DNA of 64,000 bases, taken from assembly GCF_006874475.1 (NCBI RefSeq), contig NZ_VIRM01000016.1:78466-142465 (forward strand), written 5' to 3'. Position 1 is the first letter of the stretch, and each line of letters opens with the position of its first letter. The notes under the pieces are model-generated. The model did not search any database. It was not told the origin of the DNA and saw nothing but the letters and a program-made list of their open reading frames with translations. Position numbers and translations under genes: made by a program. Below are positions 7,763 through 16,061 of this stretch, one piece after another. The stretch is from Microbispora hainanensis. GTDB lineage: Bacteria; Actinomycetota; Actinomycetes; Streptosporangiales; Streptosporangiaceae.

Positions 7763-8194
7763 TCACTCAGGGAAAGCGGTGACGCGGAACTCGTTGCCCT
7801 CCGGGTCGGCCATCCTGATGTGATCGTCGAACGCCTCCAGAATCGTGCCGCCGGCGCGCACCAGCCGGGCGGCCTCCGTCCTGATCCGCTCCCACCGGTC
7901 GGCGGGCGTGCCGTCCCCCGGCACGCGGACGTCGATGTGGAGCCGGTTCTGCGCCGTCTTCCGCTCGGGGACCCGGAGGATGGAAAGCCGGGGGCCGTTT
8001 CCCTCGGGGTCGCGGAGGTAGGCCCCGTCGTCCTCGGCGCCCCCGGCCGGCAGGTCGAACCGCGGGAGGGACTCCTCACTGGTCGCGTGCCCGGCCGCCG
8101 GAATCTCGTCGACGTAGCCGAGCGCCGTCTTCCAGAACTCGGCGACGAGCCGCGCGTTCTCGCAGTAAAGGGTCAAGTCGATTGCTACTGCCAT
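7763..8194 (-). CDS. VOC-family (glyoxalase/bleomycin-resistance-like) protein
   Basis: A 143-residue VOC protein. It shows the paired beta-alpha-beta-beta-beta modules: IDLTLYCENARLVAEFWKTALGY at the start, LHIDVRVPGD in the middle, and MADPEGNEFRVTAF at the end, the standard closing motif with its metal-ligand Glu. Actinobacteria hold many such paralogues and the substrate cannot be assigned. The ATG at 8194 (MAVAIDL) is preferred over a GTG 33 bases further upstream, since family members begin close to this strand. Confidence 0.85.
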   Translation of the reverse strand: MAVAIDLTLYCENARLVAEFWKTALGYVDEIPAAGHATSEESLPRFDLPAGGAEDDGAYLRDPEGNGPRLSILRVPERKTAQNRLHIDVRVPGDGTPADRWERIRTEAARLVRAGGTILEAFDDHIRMADPEGNEFRVTAFPE

Positions 8195-8240
8195 GCCTCG
8201 ACCGTAATGCAGGACGCTGACTCGCATGCGACGACCTCTG

Positions 8241-9428
8241 TCAAGAGGTGGCTGCAGGGGTCTCGGCGTCCTCGAGCCGGAGGGCGCTGCCGGCCAGCCA
8301 TCGGGGCCAGGAAAGCTGCCAGTAGCCCCAGCCGTTGTTCCACTCCAGCTCGCGCGTGGTGCCGGTGACGACGACGGGATCGCCGCGCAGCGCGTGCTCG
8401 TAGAACCAGCGCGCCTGGTCGGGGCGGACGTTCACGCAGCCGTGGCTGACGTTCACCCGGCCCTGCGCCCACACGTTGTCCAGCGCGTGGACGTACTCGC
8501 CGCTGTTGGAGATCCGCACGGCGTAGTCGATGAGCTTGTCGTAGTAGCCGGGTTCGCCCTTGCGGCGGCCCGGCGAGACCATGCGGACGGGGTTGCCCTT
8601 GTCCATCGTCAGGTGGATCCCGCTCGTGGTCGTGTATTCCCTGGTGGTCGCCCTGCCGGCGCTGATCTGCATGCGCTGGACCGGCTTCCCGTCCTCCCGC
8701 ACCACCATCTGGTGAGTGCGGGTGTCGACCGTGCTGATCATGGCTCGCCCCACCGTGAAGGCCACGCTCCGGTCGGCGGAGCCGTACGTGCCGGGGGCGG
8801 CGCGGACGCCGGCGAGATGGGCGGTGACGCGCACGTCGGCGCCGGTCGGCCACCATGTGCGCGGCCGATAGACGACCTGGGTGGAGCCTGTCCAGTGCCA
8901 GGCGCCCTCGGCCGGGCTCCGGACCTCCAGCGCCCGCTCGACCGCCGCGCGGTCCTCGACCGGCCGGGTGAACGTCACGATGACCGGCATGCCGATCCCG
9001 ACGGTCTCCCCGTCGGACGGGACGACCGAGGCGACGGCGACCTCGTGGCGCGGGGTGAGCGTGCGGAACCGGCCGGCGACCTGGGCGGTGACACTCTCGG
9101 GCCCGGTCGCGACGGCGTTGACGACATACTGCGTGCCGGGGCGCAGCGTCCACGACGACCGCCACACGGTGTGGCCCGGATCGAACGCGCCGGGCACCGG
9201 ATCCCGCCCCGCGAACGCCAGCACGCTGGTCAGCCTGCCGCCCTCGGCCCTGACGACCAGCGCCGCGTCCGGCGGGACCGCCACCGTGCCGTCGGCCGGG
9301 CTGATCGTGATGCGCGGCGCGGGCGGCACGCGTACGGCACAGCCCGCGGCGAGCGCGGGACAGGCCACGAGCAGCACCGCGAGCAGGGCGCGGGCGGCGG
9401 GAGGCAGGGTGCGTGGCTTCACGGGCAC
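8241..9428 (-). CDS. L,D-transpeptidase lipoprotein (YkuD)
   Basis: A 395-residue exported lipoprotein: basic start, hydrophobic stretch and lipobox LAAGC with the acylated Cys at residue 30. Two Ig-like domains follow (one ends in an RFRTLTP strand; the second has PVIVTFTRPVEDRAAVERAL), then the YkuD catalytic domain. The active site is read in HALDN and VNVSHGCVNVR, the HXX..SHGC(V/I)N motif with the nucleophilic Cys. It forms 3-3 peptidoglycan crosslinks outside the membrane, as in mycobacterial Ldt enzymes. It is a single gene. Confidence 0.93.
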   Translation of the reverse strand: MPVKPRTLPPAARALLAVLLVACPALAAGCAVRVPPAPRITISPADGTVAVPPDAALVVRAEGGRLTSVLAFAGRDPVPGAFDPGHTVWRSSWTLRPGTQYVVNAVATGPESVTAQVAGRFRTLTPRHEVAVASVVPSDGETVGIGMPVIVTFTRPVEDRAAVERALEVRSPAEGAWHWTGSTQVVYRPRTWWPTGADVRVTAHLAGVRAAPGTYGSADRSVAFTVGRAMISTVDTRTHQMVVREDGKPVQRMQISAGRATTREYTTTSGIHLTMDKGNPVRMVSPGRRKGEPGYYDKLIDYAVRISNSGEYVHALDNVWAQGRVNVSHGCVNVRPDQARWFYEHALRGDPVVVTGTTRELEWNNGWGYWQLSWPRWLAGSALRLEDAETPAATS

Positions 9429-9460
9429 CCAAGATAGCGATGGGTGACGACAGAAATACG

Positions 9461-10552
9461 CTAAGTCGCCGGAAGGACCTTCCCCGAGACCTCGCCGAGG
9501 CTGACCCCGCTTGCGGTCCAGGCGGTGATCGTGACGGTGTCGCCGTCATCCAGAAAGGTCCGGGTCCCGCCGGGCAGTTTGACCGGGTCCGCGCCGTTCC
9601 AGGTCAGCTCGATGAGCGAACCCGGCTGCCCGACCGACGAGACCGTGCCGCTCGCGAACAGGTCGCCGGTGCGCAGGCTCGCGCCGTTCACCGTCAGGTG
9701 GGCGAGCATCTGGTCGGGCGTCCAGTACATGTCGCGGAACGACGGCGTCGAGACCGTCTCGCCGTTGAGTTCCACGCGCAGGGTGAGGTCGAGCCCCCAG
9801 GGCGCCTGCCTGCGGAGGTAGGCGGGCGGCTCGGGTTCCTGTGACCGGCCCTCGACCCTGGCCTCCTCCAGGGCGTCGAGCGGCGTGATCCACGCGGACA
9901 TCGTGGTGGCGAACGACTTGCCCAGGAACGGCCCGAGCGGCACGTACTCCCACGCCTGAATGTCGCGCGCGCTCCAGTCGTTGACGAGCGCCACCCCGAA
10001 GACGTGGTCCTCGAACGCGCCGGCGCGCTCGCCGAGCCGCGTCGGCACGCCCACGACGAAGCCGACCTCCGCCTCGATGTCGAGCTTCTGCGACGGGCCG
10101 AACGACGGCCGCTGGCCGCATGGCCGCCTGATCGGCGTCCCGGAGACCACGACCGTGCCCGCCCGCCCGTGGTAGCCGACGGGCAGGTGCCGCCAGTTGG
10201 GCTTCAGCGGCTCGTCGTCCGGGCGGAAGATCCGCCCGAGGTTCGAGGCGTGCTCAAGCGAGGCGTAGAAGTCGACGTAGTCGGCCACCTCGACCGGCAG
10301 GTGCAGGGTCACCTCCGACAGCGGGATCAGGTGGTCGCCCGTGGCCGCCGCGTCGCGTGCCCGCGCCCGCGTCTCCCGCCAGGCCGGACGGCCCAGGGCC
10401 AGCAGCGGGTTGAGGCTGGGCGCCGCGTAGACGTCCCCGCCGAGGGCCGCCGCCAGGTCGAGGACGTGGTCCCCGACCCGGACGCCGACCCTGCGGGGCT
10501 CGCCGGGCCGGGAGAACACCCCGTACGGCAGGTTGTCGAGCCCGAAGCTCAC
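9461..10552 (-). CDS. fahA: fumarylacetoacetase
   Basis: A 363-residue FAH-family enzyme, the last step of tyrosine/homogentisate catabolism (fumarylacetoacetate to fumarate and acetoacetate). The N-terminal domain carries SFGLDNLPYGVF, and the catalytic domain has YVDFYASLEHASNLG, VGYHGRAGTVVVSG and the Mg site EAEVGFVVG. GTG start at 10552 overlaps the hmgA stop by four bases (GTGA), so translation is coupled to hmgA. A GTG 15 bases further upstream is possible. Confidence 0.93.
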   Translation of the reverse strand: MSFGLDNLPYGVFSRPGEPRRVGVRVGDHVLDLAAALGGDVYAAPSLNPLLALGRPAWRETRARARDAAATGDHLIPLSEVTLHLPVEVADYVDFYASLEHASNLGRIFRPDDEPLKPNWRHLPVGYHGRAGTVVVSGTPIRRPCGQRPSFGPSQKLDIEAEVGFVVGVPTRLGERAGAFEDHVFGVALVNDWSARDIQAWEYVPLGPFLGKSFATTMSAWITPLDALEEARVEGRSQEPEPPAYLRRQAPWGLDLTLRVELNGETVSTPSFRDMYWTPDQMLAHLTVNGASLRTGDLFASGTVSSVGQPGSLIELTWNGADPVKLPGGTRTFLDDGDTVTITAWTASGVSLGEVSGKVLPAT

Positions 10553-11715
10553 CGCGCCCACGTCCACGCGTAGTCGGTGTCCTCGCACGCGAGGGCGGCC
10601 TGGCCGAGGTCGAGCGGGCGGAAGGTGTCGATCATGACGGCCATCTCGGTCGTCTCGGTGTGGCCCTGCCGTACGGCCTCGACGGCGGCCTCCACCGCGC
10701 CCGGCTGCGGGCCGTGCGTGAAGCCGGCCGGGTGCAGCGAGATCGAGCCGACGTCGATGCCGGACCCCTTCCTGGCCGTGTAGTCGCCGCCCACGTAGAA
10801 CATGAACTCGTCGGAGTCCACGTTGTGGTGGTTGTACGGGATCGGCACGGCCTCCGGGTGGAAGTCCAGCGGCCGTGGACAGAACGAGCAGACGACGAAG
10901 CCCGGCCCCTCGAACGTCTGGTGCACCGGCGGCGGCGCGTGGGTGCGCTTCACGATCGGCTCGAAGTCCCGGATGTTGAACGCGTACGGATAGAGGCAGC
11001 CGTCCCAGCCCACCACGTCGAAGGGGTGATGGGCGTAGGTCAGCCTGGTCAGCCCGCCCCGCGTCCTGACCAGCACCGGGACCTCCTCGCCGTCCACGAG
11101 CAGCGGCTCGTCCGGCGCGCGCAGGTCGCGCTCGCAGTAGGGCGCGTGCTCCAGGAACTGGCCGAACTGGGACAGGTAGCGCTTCGGCGGCCTGATGTGC
11201 CCGGACGCCTCCACCACCAGCGCAGTCACCCGGCCCTCGGGCACCCACCGGTGGATCGTCCCGGTCGGAATCACCACGTAGTCGCCCTCGGCCACGTCGA
11301 GCGCGCCGTACGCCGACTCGAACCGGGCCCGGCCGCTCGCGATGTAGACGCACTCGTCGCCCATCGAGTCGCGGTACAGCTCGCTGGGCGCGTCCGTCGC
11401 GGCGTACGAGATGCGGACGTCGGCGTTGCCCGCGAGCAGCATGCGCCCGGAGACCAGGTCGCCGTCGGGCGTCAGGTCCCGGGTGCGGAAATGGCGCGGG
11501 GACAGCGGCAGATTGGGCGTGAGCCCCGGGGCTCCCGCGTCCACGGCCTCGGCCTTGACGATGGCGGTCGGCGCATAGCGGTGGTAGAGCAGCGAGGAGT
11601 CGGAGGAGAAGCCCTCCTCTCCCATGAGCTCCTCCTTGTACAGCCCGCCGCCGGGTGCGCGGAACTGCACGTGGCGCTTGGGCGGCACCTCCCCGACCAC
11701 GCGGTAGTACGGCAT
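10549..11715 (-). CDS. hmgA: homogentisate 1,2-dioxygenase
   Basis: A 388-residue ring-cleaving dioxygenase that opens homogentisate to maleylacetoacetate. Visible signatures: THAPPPVHQTFEGPGFVVCSF split around the iron site, PYNHHNVDSDEFMFYVGG and HPAGFTHGPQPG, which hold the Fe(II) His/Glu ligands. Length fits the shorter actinobacterial form. It is first in an operon with fahA. No maleylacetoacetate isomerase or HPD gene is in the window. An inverted repeat at 11732-11746 lies just upstream. Confidence 0.93.
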   Translation of the reverse strand: MPYYRVVGEVPPKRHVQFRAPGGGLYKEELMGEEGFSSDSSLLYHRYAPTAIVKAEAVDAGAPGLTPNLPLSPRHFRTRDLTPDGDLVSGRMLLAGNADVRISYAATDAPSELYRDSMGDECVYIASGRARFESAYGALDVAEGDYVVIPTGTIHRWVPEGRVTALVVEASGHIRPPKRYLSQFGQFLEHAPYCERDLRAPDEPLLVDGEEVPVLVRTRGGLTRLTYAHHPFDVVGWDGCLYPYAFNIRDFEPIVKRTHAPPPVHQTFEGPGFVVCSFCPRPLDFHPEAVPIPYNHHNVDSDEFMFYVGGDYTARKGSGIDVGSISLHPAGFTHGPQPGAVEAAVEAVRQGHTETTEMAVMIDTFRPLDLGQAALACEDTDYAWTWAR

Positions 11716-11731
11716 GACACCTCCCGTGCTT

Positions 11732-11746
11732 GTCCGTTTATCGGAC
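11732..11746. promoter_or_regulatory. inverted repeat in the hmgA promoter region
   Basis: GTCCG-tttat-CGGAC, 5-bp arms, 17 bases upstream of the hmgA start. A further TGTCC half-site follows at 11752-11756. IclR-family proteins often control homogentisate genes, and an iclR gene lies 1.5 kb away. The link is inference. Confidence 0.35.
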
Positions 11747-11807
11747 GCGAGTGTCCTATATATGTACGACGATTCGCCACGCGGTCGGGAATGTCAAGCT
11801 GTGGGCC

Positions 11808-12530
11808 ATGAGCACAACCGCGGAGATCCACGTGTCCGTCTCGACCTGGCGGCAGCCGACGCCGGTGCCCGTCTCCCCCGCGCGTACGGCGTTGGTCCGG
11901 CGGGTGGCGGAACGCGTGCTGGCCCTGGGCGAGGGGCGCCTGCGCGTCGGCGTGGACGGGCTCACGGCGGCCGGGAAGACGAGCTTCGGCCACGAGCTCG
12001 CCGAGCACCTCGCCGGAGCGGGCCGCCAGGTGCTGCGGGCGAGCCTCGACGACTTCAAGCGGCCGTGGCGCGACCGGCACCTGTACGACCGGGAGTCGGG
12101 CGAGGGGTACTACCGCAACGCCTACGACTACGACGCCGCGATCGCCCTGCTGCTCGAACCGGCGGGTCCGGACGGCTCGGGGGACGTCGCGCTGTGCTCC
12201 ATCGACCCGCTCACCCAGGTGGACCACTCCTCGGTGCGGACGGCCGCCGCGCCCGGCGCGATCACGATCGTCGACGGGGTGTTCGCGTTCCGCCCGGAGA
12301 TCGACGCGTACTGGGACCTGCGCGTCTGGATCGAGGTGTCTCCGGAGACCTCGGTGCGCCGCGGAGCGGAACGCGACCAGGACTGGGCCGGGTCCGAGGC
12401 CGAGGCGCTGCACCTGCACCGCTATCTGCCCGCCGAGCGCCTCTACATCGCGGAGGCCGATCCGCTGGCGCGAGTCGACGTGGTGGTCGACAACACGCTG
12501 TTCGGCGAACCGCGGCTGCTGAAGTGGTGA
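11808..12530 (+). CDS. uridine kinase-like P-loop kinase
   Basis: A 240-residue P-loop NTPase of the uridine kinase/phosphoribulokinase group. Walker A: GVDGLTAAGKTSF near residue 46. Then VLRASLDDFKRPWRDRHLYD with the family's substrate-binding Asp pair, and ITIVDGVFAF as the Walker B-like strand. It likely phosphorylates a nucleoside or small alcohol; substrate unknown. The ATG at 11808 lacks an obvious ribosome site and may be read from a short or absent leader. It is divergent from hmgA. Confidence 0.8.
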   Translation: MSTTAEIHVSVSTWRQPTPVPVSPARTALVRRVAERVLALGEGRLRVGVDGLTAAGKTSFGHELAEHLAGAGRQVLRASLDDFKRPWRDRHLYDRESGEGYYRNAYDYDAAIALLLEPAGPDGSGDVALCSIDPLTQVDHSSVRTAAAPGAITIVDGVFAFRPEIDAYWDLRVWIEVSPETSVRRGAERDQDWAGSEAEALHLHRYLPAERLYIAEADPLARVDVVVDNTLFGEPRLLKW

Positions 12531-12532
12531 CC

Positions 12533-12602
12533 GTCAGCGCGGGGGTTCGGACAGGGCGGACGTGACGGTCAGCGCGGGGGTTCGGACAGGGCGGACGTGA
12601 GG
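12533..12602. repeat. 35-bp tandem duplication over the iclR stop codon
   Basis: Two copies, 12533-12567 and 12568-12602, differing only at the last bases. The second copy contains the last codons and TGA of the iclR gene (minus strand). The first copy repeats these beyond the stop, abutting the kinase stop at 12530. Confidence 0.85.
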
Positions 12603-13222
12603 CGGCAGGCGGCCTCCAGGACCAGCGGGCCCACCTTGTCGGCGTCGAGGTCGGCGAAGCTGACCAGGCCCACGGAAGCCTCCAGCCACGGCAGGCCCGG
12701 GATCGGCGCGGCGATGCCCTGCGCGCCCTCCTGGAGGTGTCCGCTGCTCGTGTGCAGCGGCGGCTCCGTGCGGCCCTCGCGCAGCGCGAGCAGCGCCAGC
12801 CCGGCCGCGCCGCGCGTCAGCGGATGGCGGGAACCCTCTCGGTAGGCGACGTGGAAGTCGGTCCACGACGGCTCGACCACCGCGACCGCCAGGCCCTCGT
12901 CGCCCTCGGCCACGGTCAGGTGCGCGGTAGCCCCGGCCTGCTCCGCGAGCGCGCGCAGCGCCGGCAGCGCCGTCGCCCGCAGCAGGGGGTGCACGGCCTG
13001 GGCCAGCACGAGCACCCCGAAACCCAGATGCACGCGGCCGTGCGCGTCCCGCCGGGCGAAACCCTCGGCCTGCAGGGTCGTCAGGAGCCGGTAGACGATC
13101 GGCCGGCTCAGGCCGAGCTCCTGGGCGAGCTCGGTCGGCGTGCGGCCCCGGTTCGCGTCGGCGAGCAGCCGCAACAGCCGTAAACCCCGTTCGAGCGTCT
13201 GCGCCGATTCGGCCGCCATCAT
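12569..13222 (-). CDS. IclR-family transcriptional regulator
   Basis: A 217-residue IclR protein. The N-terminal winged helix has LERGLRLLRLLADANRGRTPTELAQELGLSRPIVYRLLTTL split across two helices; the C-terminal effector domain follows (LAEQAGATAHLTVAEGDEGLAVAVVE and GIAAPIPG). It is somewhat shorter than the usual 250 residues, mainly in the C-terminal domain. It is divergent from the FAD oxidoreductase at 13320, with a perfect 17-bp palindrome midway, so it very likely controls that pair. The gene end is tandemly duplicated. Confidence 0.88.
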   Translation of the reverse strand: MMAAESAQTLERGLRLLRLLADANRGRTPTELAQELGLSRPIVYRLLTTLQAEGFARRDAHGRVHLGFGVLVLAQAVHPLLRATALPALRALAEQAGATAHLTVAEGDEGLAVAVVEPSWTDFHVAYREGSRHPLTRGAAGLALLALREGRTEPPLHTSSGHLQEGAQGIAAPIPGLPWLEASVGLVSFADLDADKVGPLVLEAACRLTSALSEPPR

Positions 13223-13270
13223 GTCTCCGATTATCGCCGCGCCGAAGCGTCTGTAGGCGAGGCCCGCATT

Positions 13271-13287
13271 CGACGTAGCCTACGTCG
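13271..13287. promoter_or_regulatory. IclR operator candidate (17-bp palindrome)
   Basis: CGACGTAGCCTACGTCG is symmetrical around a central C and centred in the 97-bp gap between the divergent iclR and FAD-oxidoreductase starts. Position and symmetry fit autoregulation plus control of the neighbour. Confidence 0.6.
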
Positions 13288-13319
13288 GCAGGTGTCGGTC
13301 CGCGATCAAGGAGCGGTGG

Positions 13320-14444
13320 ATGAAGTCGGCGATCGTCGTGGGGGCGGGGATCTGGGGGGCGTCGTTAGCGCTGCGGCTGGCCGACGAGGGCTGGCGCGTG
13401 ACGCTCGTCGAGCAGTACGCGCCGGGTCACGTTCGTCAGGCCAGCGCCGGGGAGACCCGGCTGCTGCGCTGCGCGCACGGCTCCGACGACTGGTATCCCC
13501 GCATGGCCTGGCAGGCCCGCGACGCCTGGCGCGGGCTGGAGCAGCGGACCGGCGAGGAGCTGTTCGTCGAGTCGGGGCTGATGTGGTTCGCCCGTGACCC
13601 GGACGGCTGGGAGGCGCGCAGCGCCCACGTGCTGGAGCGGCTGGACATCCCCCATGAGCTGCTCGACCCGGCCGAGGCGGCGCGGCGGTTCCCCGGTCTG
13701 CGGGGCGACGACCTCGCCTTCGTGCTGTGGGAGCCGAACGCCGGCGTGCTGCGGGCCCGGCGGGCGACGCAGGTGACCGCGCGCCTGGCCGCCGCGTCCG
13801 GCGTACGGCAGGTCCGCGCCCGTGCCGTGCCGTACGGACGAGGGGCCGGGGTGGTGGCGGACGGCGAGGTGCTGACGGCGGACCGCGTGGTGTGGGCGTG
13901 CGGCGCGTGGCTGCCGCGGCTGTTCCCGCACGAGGTGGGGCACGTCGAGGTGACGCGGCAGGACACCTACCACTTCGGGGTGCCCAGGGACTGGACCACG
14001 CCGCCGCTGCCCGCGTTCTGCGACTACGACCTGTCGGCCTACGGGCACGGCGACCTGGACGGCATGGGAATGAAGATCACCGGCGACGCCGAGGGCGAGC
14101 CGTACGACCCGGAGAGCGGCGGCAGGCGGGTGCTGCGGCACACCGAGGAGCAGGCCCGCGCCTATCTGGCCAGGCGGTTCCCCTCGCTGGTGGGCGCGCC
14201 GGTGGTGTTCAGCCAGGTCTGTCAGTATTCGCTGACCAGGGACGCCGAATGGATCATCGCCGAGATCGACGACGGCGTCTGGCTGCTCGGCGGCGAGTCC
14301 GGGCACGGCTTCAAGCACGCCCCGGTCCTGGCCGGATATGTCACGGAGATCCTCGACGGCACGCGGGAGCCGGAGGCGCGGTTCGGCCTGCACGAGCGGC
14401 AGGCGACCCGGGGCCTGCGCACCAGCGGCGGCAGCCTGTCCTGA
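13320..14444 (+). CDS. FAD-dependent amine/sarcosine oxidase-like enzyme (DAO family)
   Basis: A 374-residue DAO-superfamily flavoprotein. Rossmann start: SAIVVGAGIWGASLALRLADEG, with the ribose-binding Glu at the end of the second strand (TLVEQ). Then HVRQASAGETRLLRCAHG, matching the MSOX/N-methyltryptophan oxidase flavin-proximal region where FAD can be covalently held; a Cys near the C-terminus that binds FAD in MSOX is not obvious. VWACGAWLPRLFP and LLGGESGHGFKHAPVLAG close the FAD site. It would oxidise an N-methyl or cyclic amino acid, giving H2O2. Control by the divergent IclR protein is inferred. Confidence 0.85.
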   Translation: MKSAIVVGAGIWGASLALRLADEGWRVTLVEQYAPGHVRQASAGETRLLRCAHGSDDWYPRMAWQARDAWRGLEQRTGEELFVESGLMWFARDPDGWEARSAHVLERLDIPHELLDPAEAARRFPGLRGDDLAFVLWEPNAGVLRARRATQVTARLAAASGVRQVRARAVPYGRGAGVVADGEVLTADRVVWACGAWLPRLFPHEVGHVEVTRQDTYHFGVPRDWTTPPLPAFCDYDLSAYGHGDLDGMGMKITGDAEGEPYDPESGGRRVLRHTEEQARAYLARRFPSLVGAPVVFSQVCQYSLTRDAEWIIAEIDDGVWLLGGESGHGFKHAPVLAGYVTEILDGTREPEARFGLHERQATRGLRTSGGSLS

Positions 14445-14510
14445 ACACCGGGTCCTGAACGCCGGGTCCTGAACACCGGGTCCTGAACACCGGGTCCTAA
14501 ACGCCGGGCG
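14441..14510. repeat. five 14-bp tandem repeats between convergent stops
   Basis: Unit CTGAACACCGGGTC from 14441, five copies with A/G changes at one position and a diverged last copy. The first unit contains the TGA of the FAD oxidoreductase. The fifth contains the TAG of the minus-strand PucR gene (14497-14499). Confidence 0.85.
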
Positions 14511-15702
14511 GGTCACGGCGGGCCTGGCGGGCGCGCAGGACGATCTCCAGCTCGAACCGGACGTCGGGGTCGGCGAGGGCGTCGCCGTACAGCTGCTCGA
14601 TCTGGCGCAGGCGATAGCGCACGGTCTGCGGGTGGACGTGGAGCGCGGCGGCGACCTCGGCGACGCCCCGGCCGTGGCGCAGCCAGGCGAGCAGGGTCTC
14701 GGCCAGGCGGTCCTGCTGCGTCTGGCGCAGGTGGGCGAGGGGCGCGAGGCGCACCTCCGCCAGGGCGGCCACGAGCTCCTCGTCCTTGAAGACGACCAGC
14801 GTGGCCATGTGGTCGGCGCAGCGCAGCAGTCCCCGCCGGGGCAGGACGCCGCGGGTGCCGAGGTCGAGGGCCTCCCTGGCCCAGCCGAGCGAGTTCGCGG
14901 CGGCGGCGAGCGGCACGGCGGGGCCGATCGCGGCCCGCCAGCCGCGCAGGGCCTTCTCCAGCGCCTGCACCTGCCCGGGGCCGCCGGGGTCCGGCACCAC
15001 GAGACACGGGACGTTGCGGTCGAGCCCGGTCAGCACGTCGGGCGGCAGCACCGGCAGGGGAGAACCGCCGTCGCCCTCCTCCAGGGCCACTCCGGCGACC
15101 GTGCGGGGGAGCCGCCAGCCGACCGCCCTGGCCAGGTCGGCGACGGCCTCCGGCGAGGCCGCGGGACGGGTGAGCAGCAGGTCGAGCAGCCGCCGGCGGC
15201 GGCGCTCCATCTCGCCCGCCGCGTGCGCCCGTGCCTCGGCGAAGCCTTCCGCGGCCGCGTCGGCGAGCTGGTCGAGGTAGACGAAGATGGCCTCGCCCAG
15301 GTCGTACAGCGTCCGCGGATCGAGGCCGAGTTGCTCGGACTGCTCGGTGAGCCGCCGCCACGCGACCCGCGCCCCCAGCCGCATCGCGGTCTGGAAGGGT
15401 TCGAGGTCGCGTCCTTCGGCGGCCTCGCCCCTGCCGATCGTCCGGAAGATCTCGGGGTCCCACGGCGCCCGCGGGTTCTCGATGCGTTCGAGGAACCCCT
15501 GCAGCGCCTGGTTGACCGACAGCCGCAGGACCTTGATGTAGAGCTCGTCCTCCGGGCGGGCATATTCGGGCACCCGCCGCTGGATCTCCGCGATCACCCG
15601 GTCCGCGACGTCGCCGACGCGGGGACGCAGCAGCCTCGCGACACCCGCCGGCACCGCGCCCCAGAACTCGTCGTGGCCTTTCAGCGCCCGCTCAAACGCC
15701 AC
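14497..15702 (-). CDS. PucR/CdaR-type transcriptional regulator
   Basis: A 401-residue regulator. The C-terminal PucR helix-turn-helix is clear: LAETLLAWLRHGRGVAEVAAALHVHPQTVRYRLRQIEQLYGDAL, read across two helices, with the final EIVLRARQ helix. The N-terminal half is the helical RsbT-co-antagonist/GGDEF-like region common in these proteins. Such regulators often govern catabolic or secondary-metabolite genes. The start at 15702 lies 30 bases from the EF-hand gene stop, so the two may share a transcript. Confidence 0.88.
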   Translation of the reverse strand: MAFERALKGHDEFWGAVPAGVARLLRPRVGDVADRVIAEIQRRVPEYARPEDELYIKVLRLSVNQALQGFLERIENPRAPWDPEIFRTIGRGEAAEGRDLEPFQTAMRLGARVAWRRLTEQSEQLGLDPRTLYDLGEAIFVYLDQLADAAAEGFAEARAHAAGEMERRRRRLLDLLLTRPAASPEAVADLARAVGWRLPRTVAGVALEEGDGGSPLPVLPPDVLTGLDRNVPCLVVPDPGGPGQVQALEKALRGWRAAIGPAVPLAAAANSLGWAREALDLGTRGVLPRRGLLRCADHMATLVVFKDEELVAALAEVRLAPLAHLRQTQQDRLAETLLAWLRHGRGVAEVAAALHVHPQTVRYRLRQIEQLYGDALADPDVRFELEIVLRARQARRDPPGV

Positions 15703-15742
15703 TCACCGCTCTTCACCGCTCTTCACCGCCGCTCAGCGCTGC
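15702..15742. repeat. 10-bp tandem repeat over the EF-hand stop codon
   Basis: Three to four imperfect units of about ten bases (core TCACCGCTCT) run from the PucR start into the last codons of the EF-hand gene, whose stop is at 15733-15735 on the minus strand. Confidence 0.55.
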
Positions 15743-15942
15743 TGGCCGCTCAGCCAGGCGCCGAACTCTTCCAGATTGATCAGGCCGTCGCGGTCCGCGT
15801 CGACCCGGTCGATCGCGCCCTGCGCCCCCTGCGGCGTCAGCGGCCGACCGAGCACCTCCATCAGGCGTACGAGCTCCTCGGCGGAGATCCGCCCGTCCCC
15901 GTCGGCGTCGATAAGTTGAAAAGTCGCCGCATATTCGCTCAT
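15733..15942 (-). CDS. two-EF-hand calcium-binding mini-protein
   Basis: A 69-residue protein made almost only of two EF-hands. Loops: DADGDGRISAEE (residues 12-23) and DADRDGLINLEE (48-59), both with canonical Asp at positions 1, 3 and 5 and Glu at 12. Start at ATG 15942 with GGAGGA upstream. Actinobacterial EF-hand proteins of this size (calerythrin/CabD-like) are cytosolic calcium buffers or sensors. Confidence 0.88.
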   Translation of the reverse strand: MSEYAATFQLIDADGDGRISAEELVRLMEVLGRPLTPQGAQGAIDRVDADRDGLINLEEFGAWLSGQQR

Positions 15943-16061
15943 GCCGTCCTCCTCCGGGATCGCGATCAGCACCCTAGCTGAAAGCACGCCGCTGCCCCCA
16001 GGGATCGCGACCAAGCCGCGGGACGCGATTTTGTCGGTGGCGGGTGCCAGCATGTCGTCTC

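Noticed and set aside
14441..14510. Possible CRISPR-like array
   Set aside because: Units are 14 bp and directly adjacent with no spacers; a simple tandem repeat.
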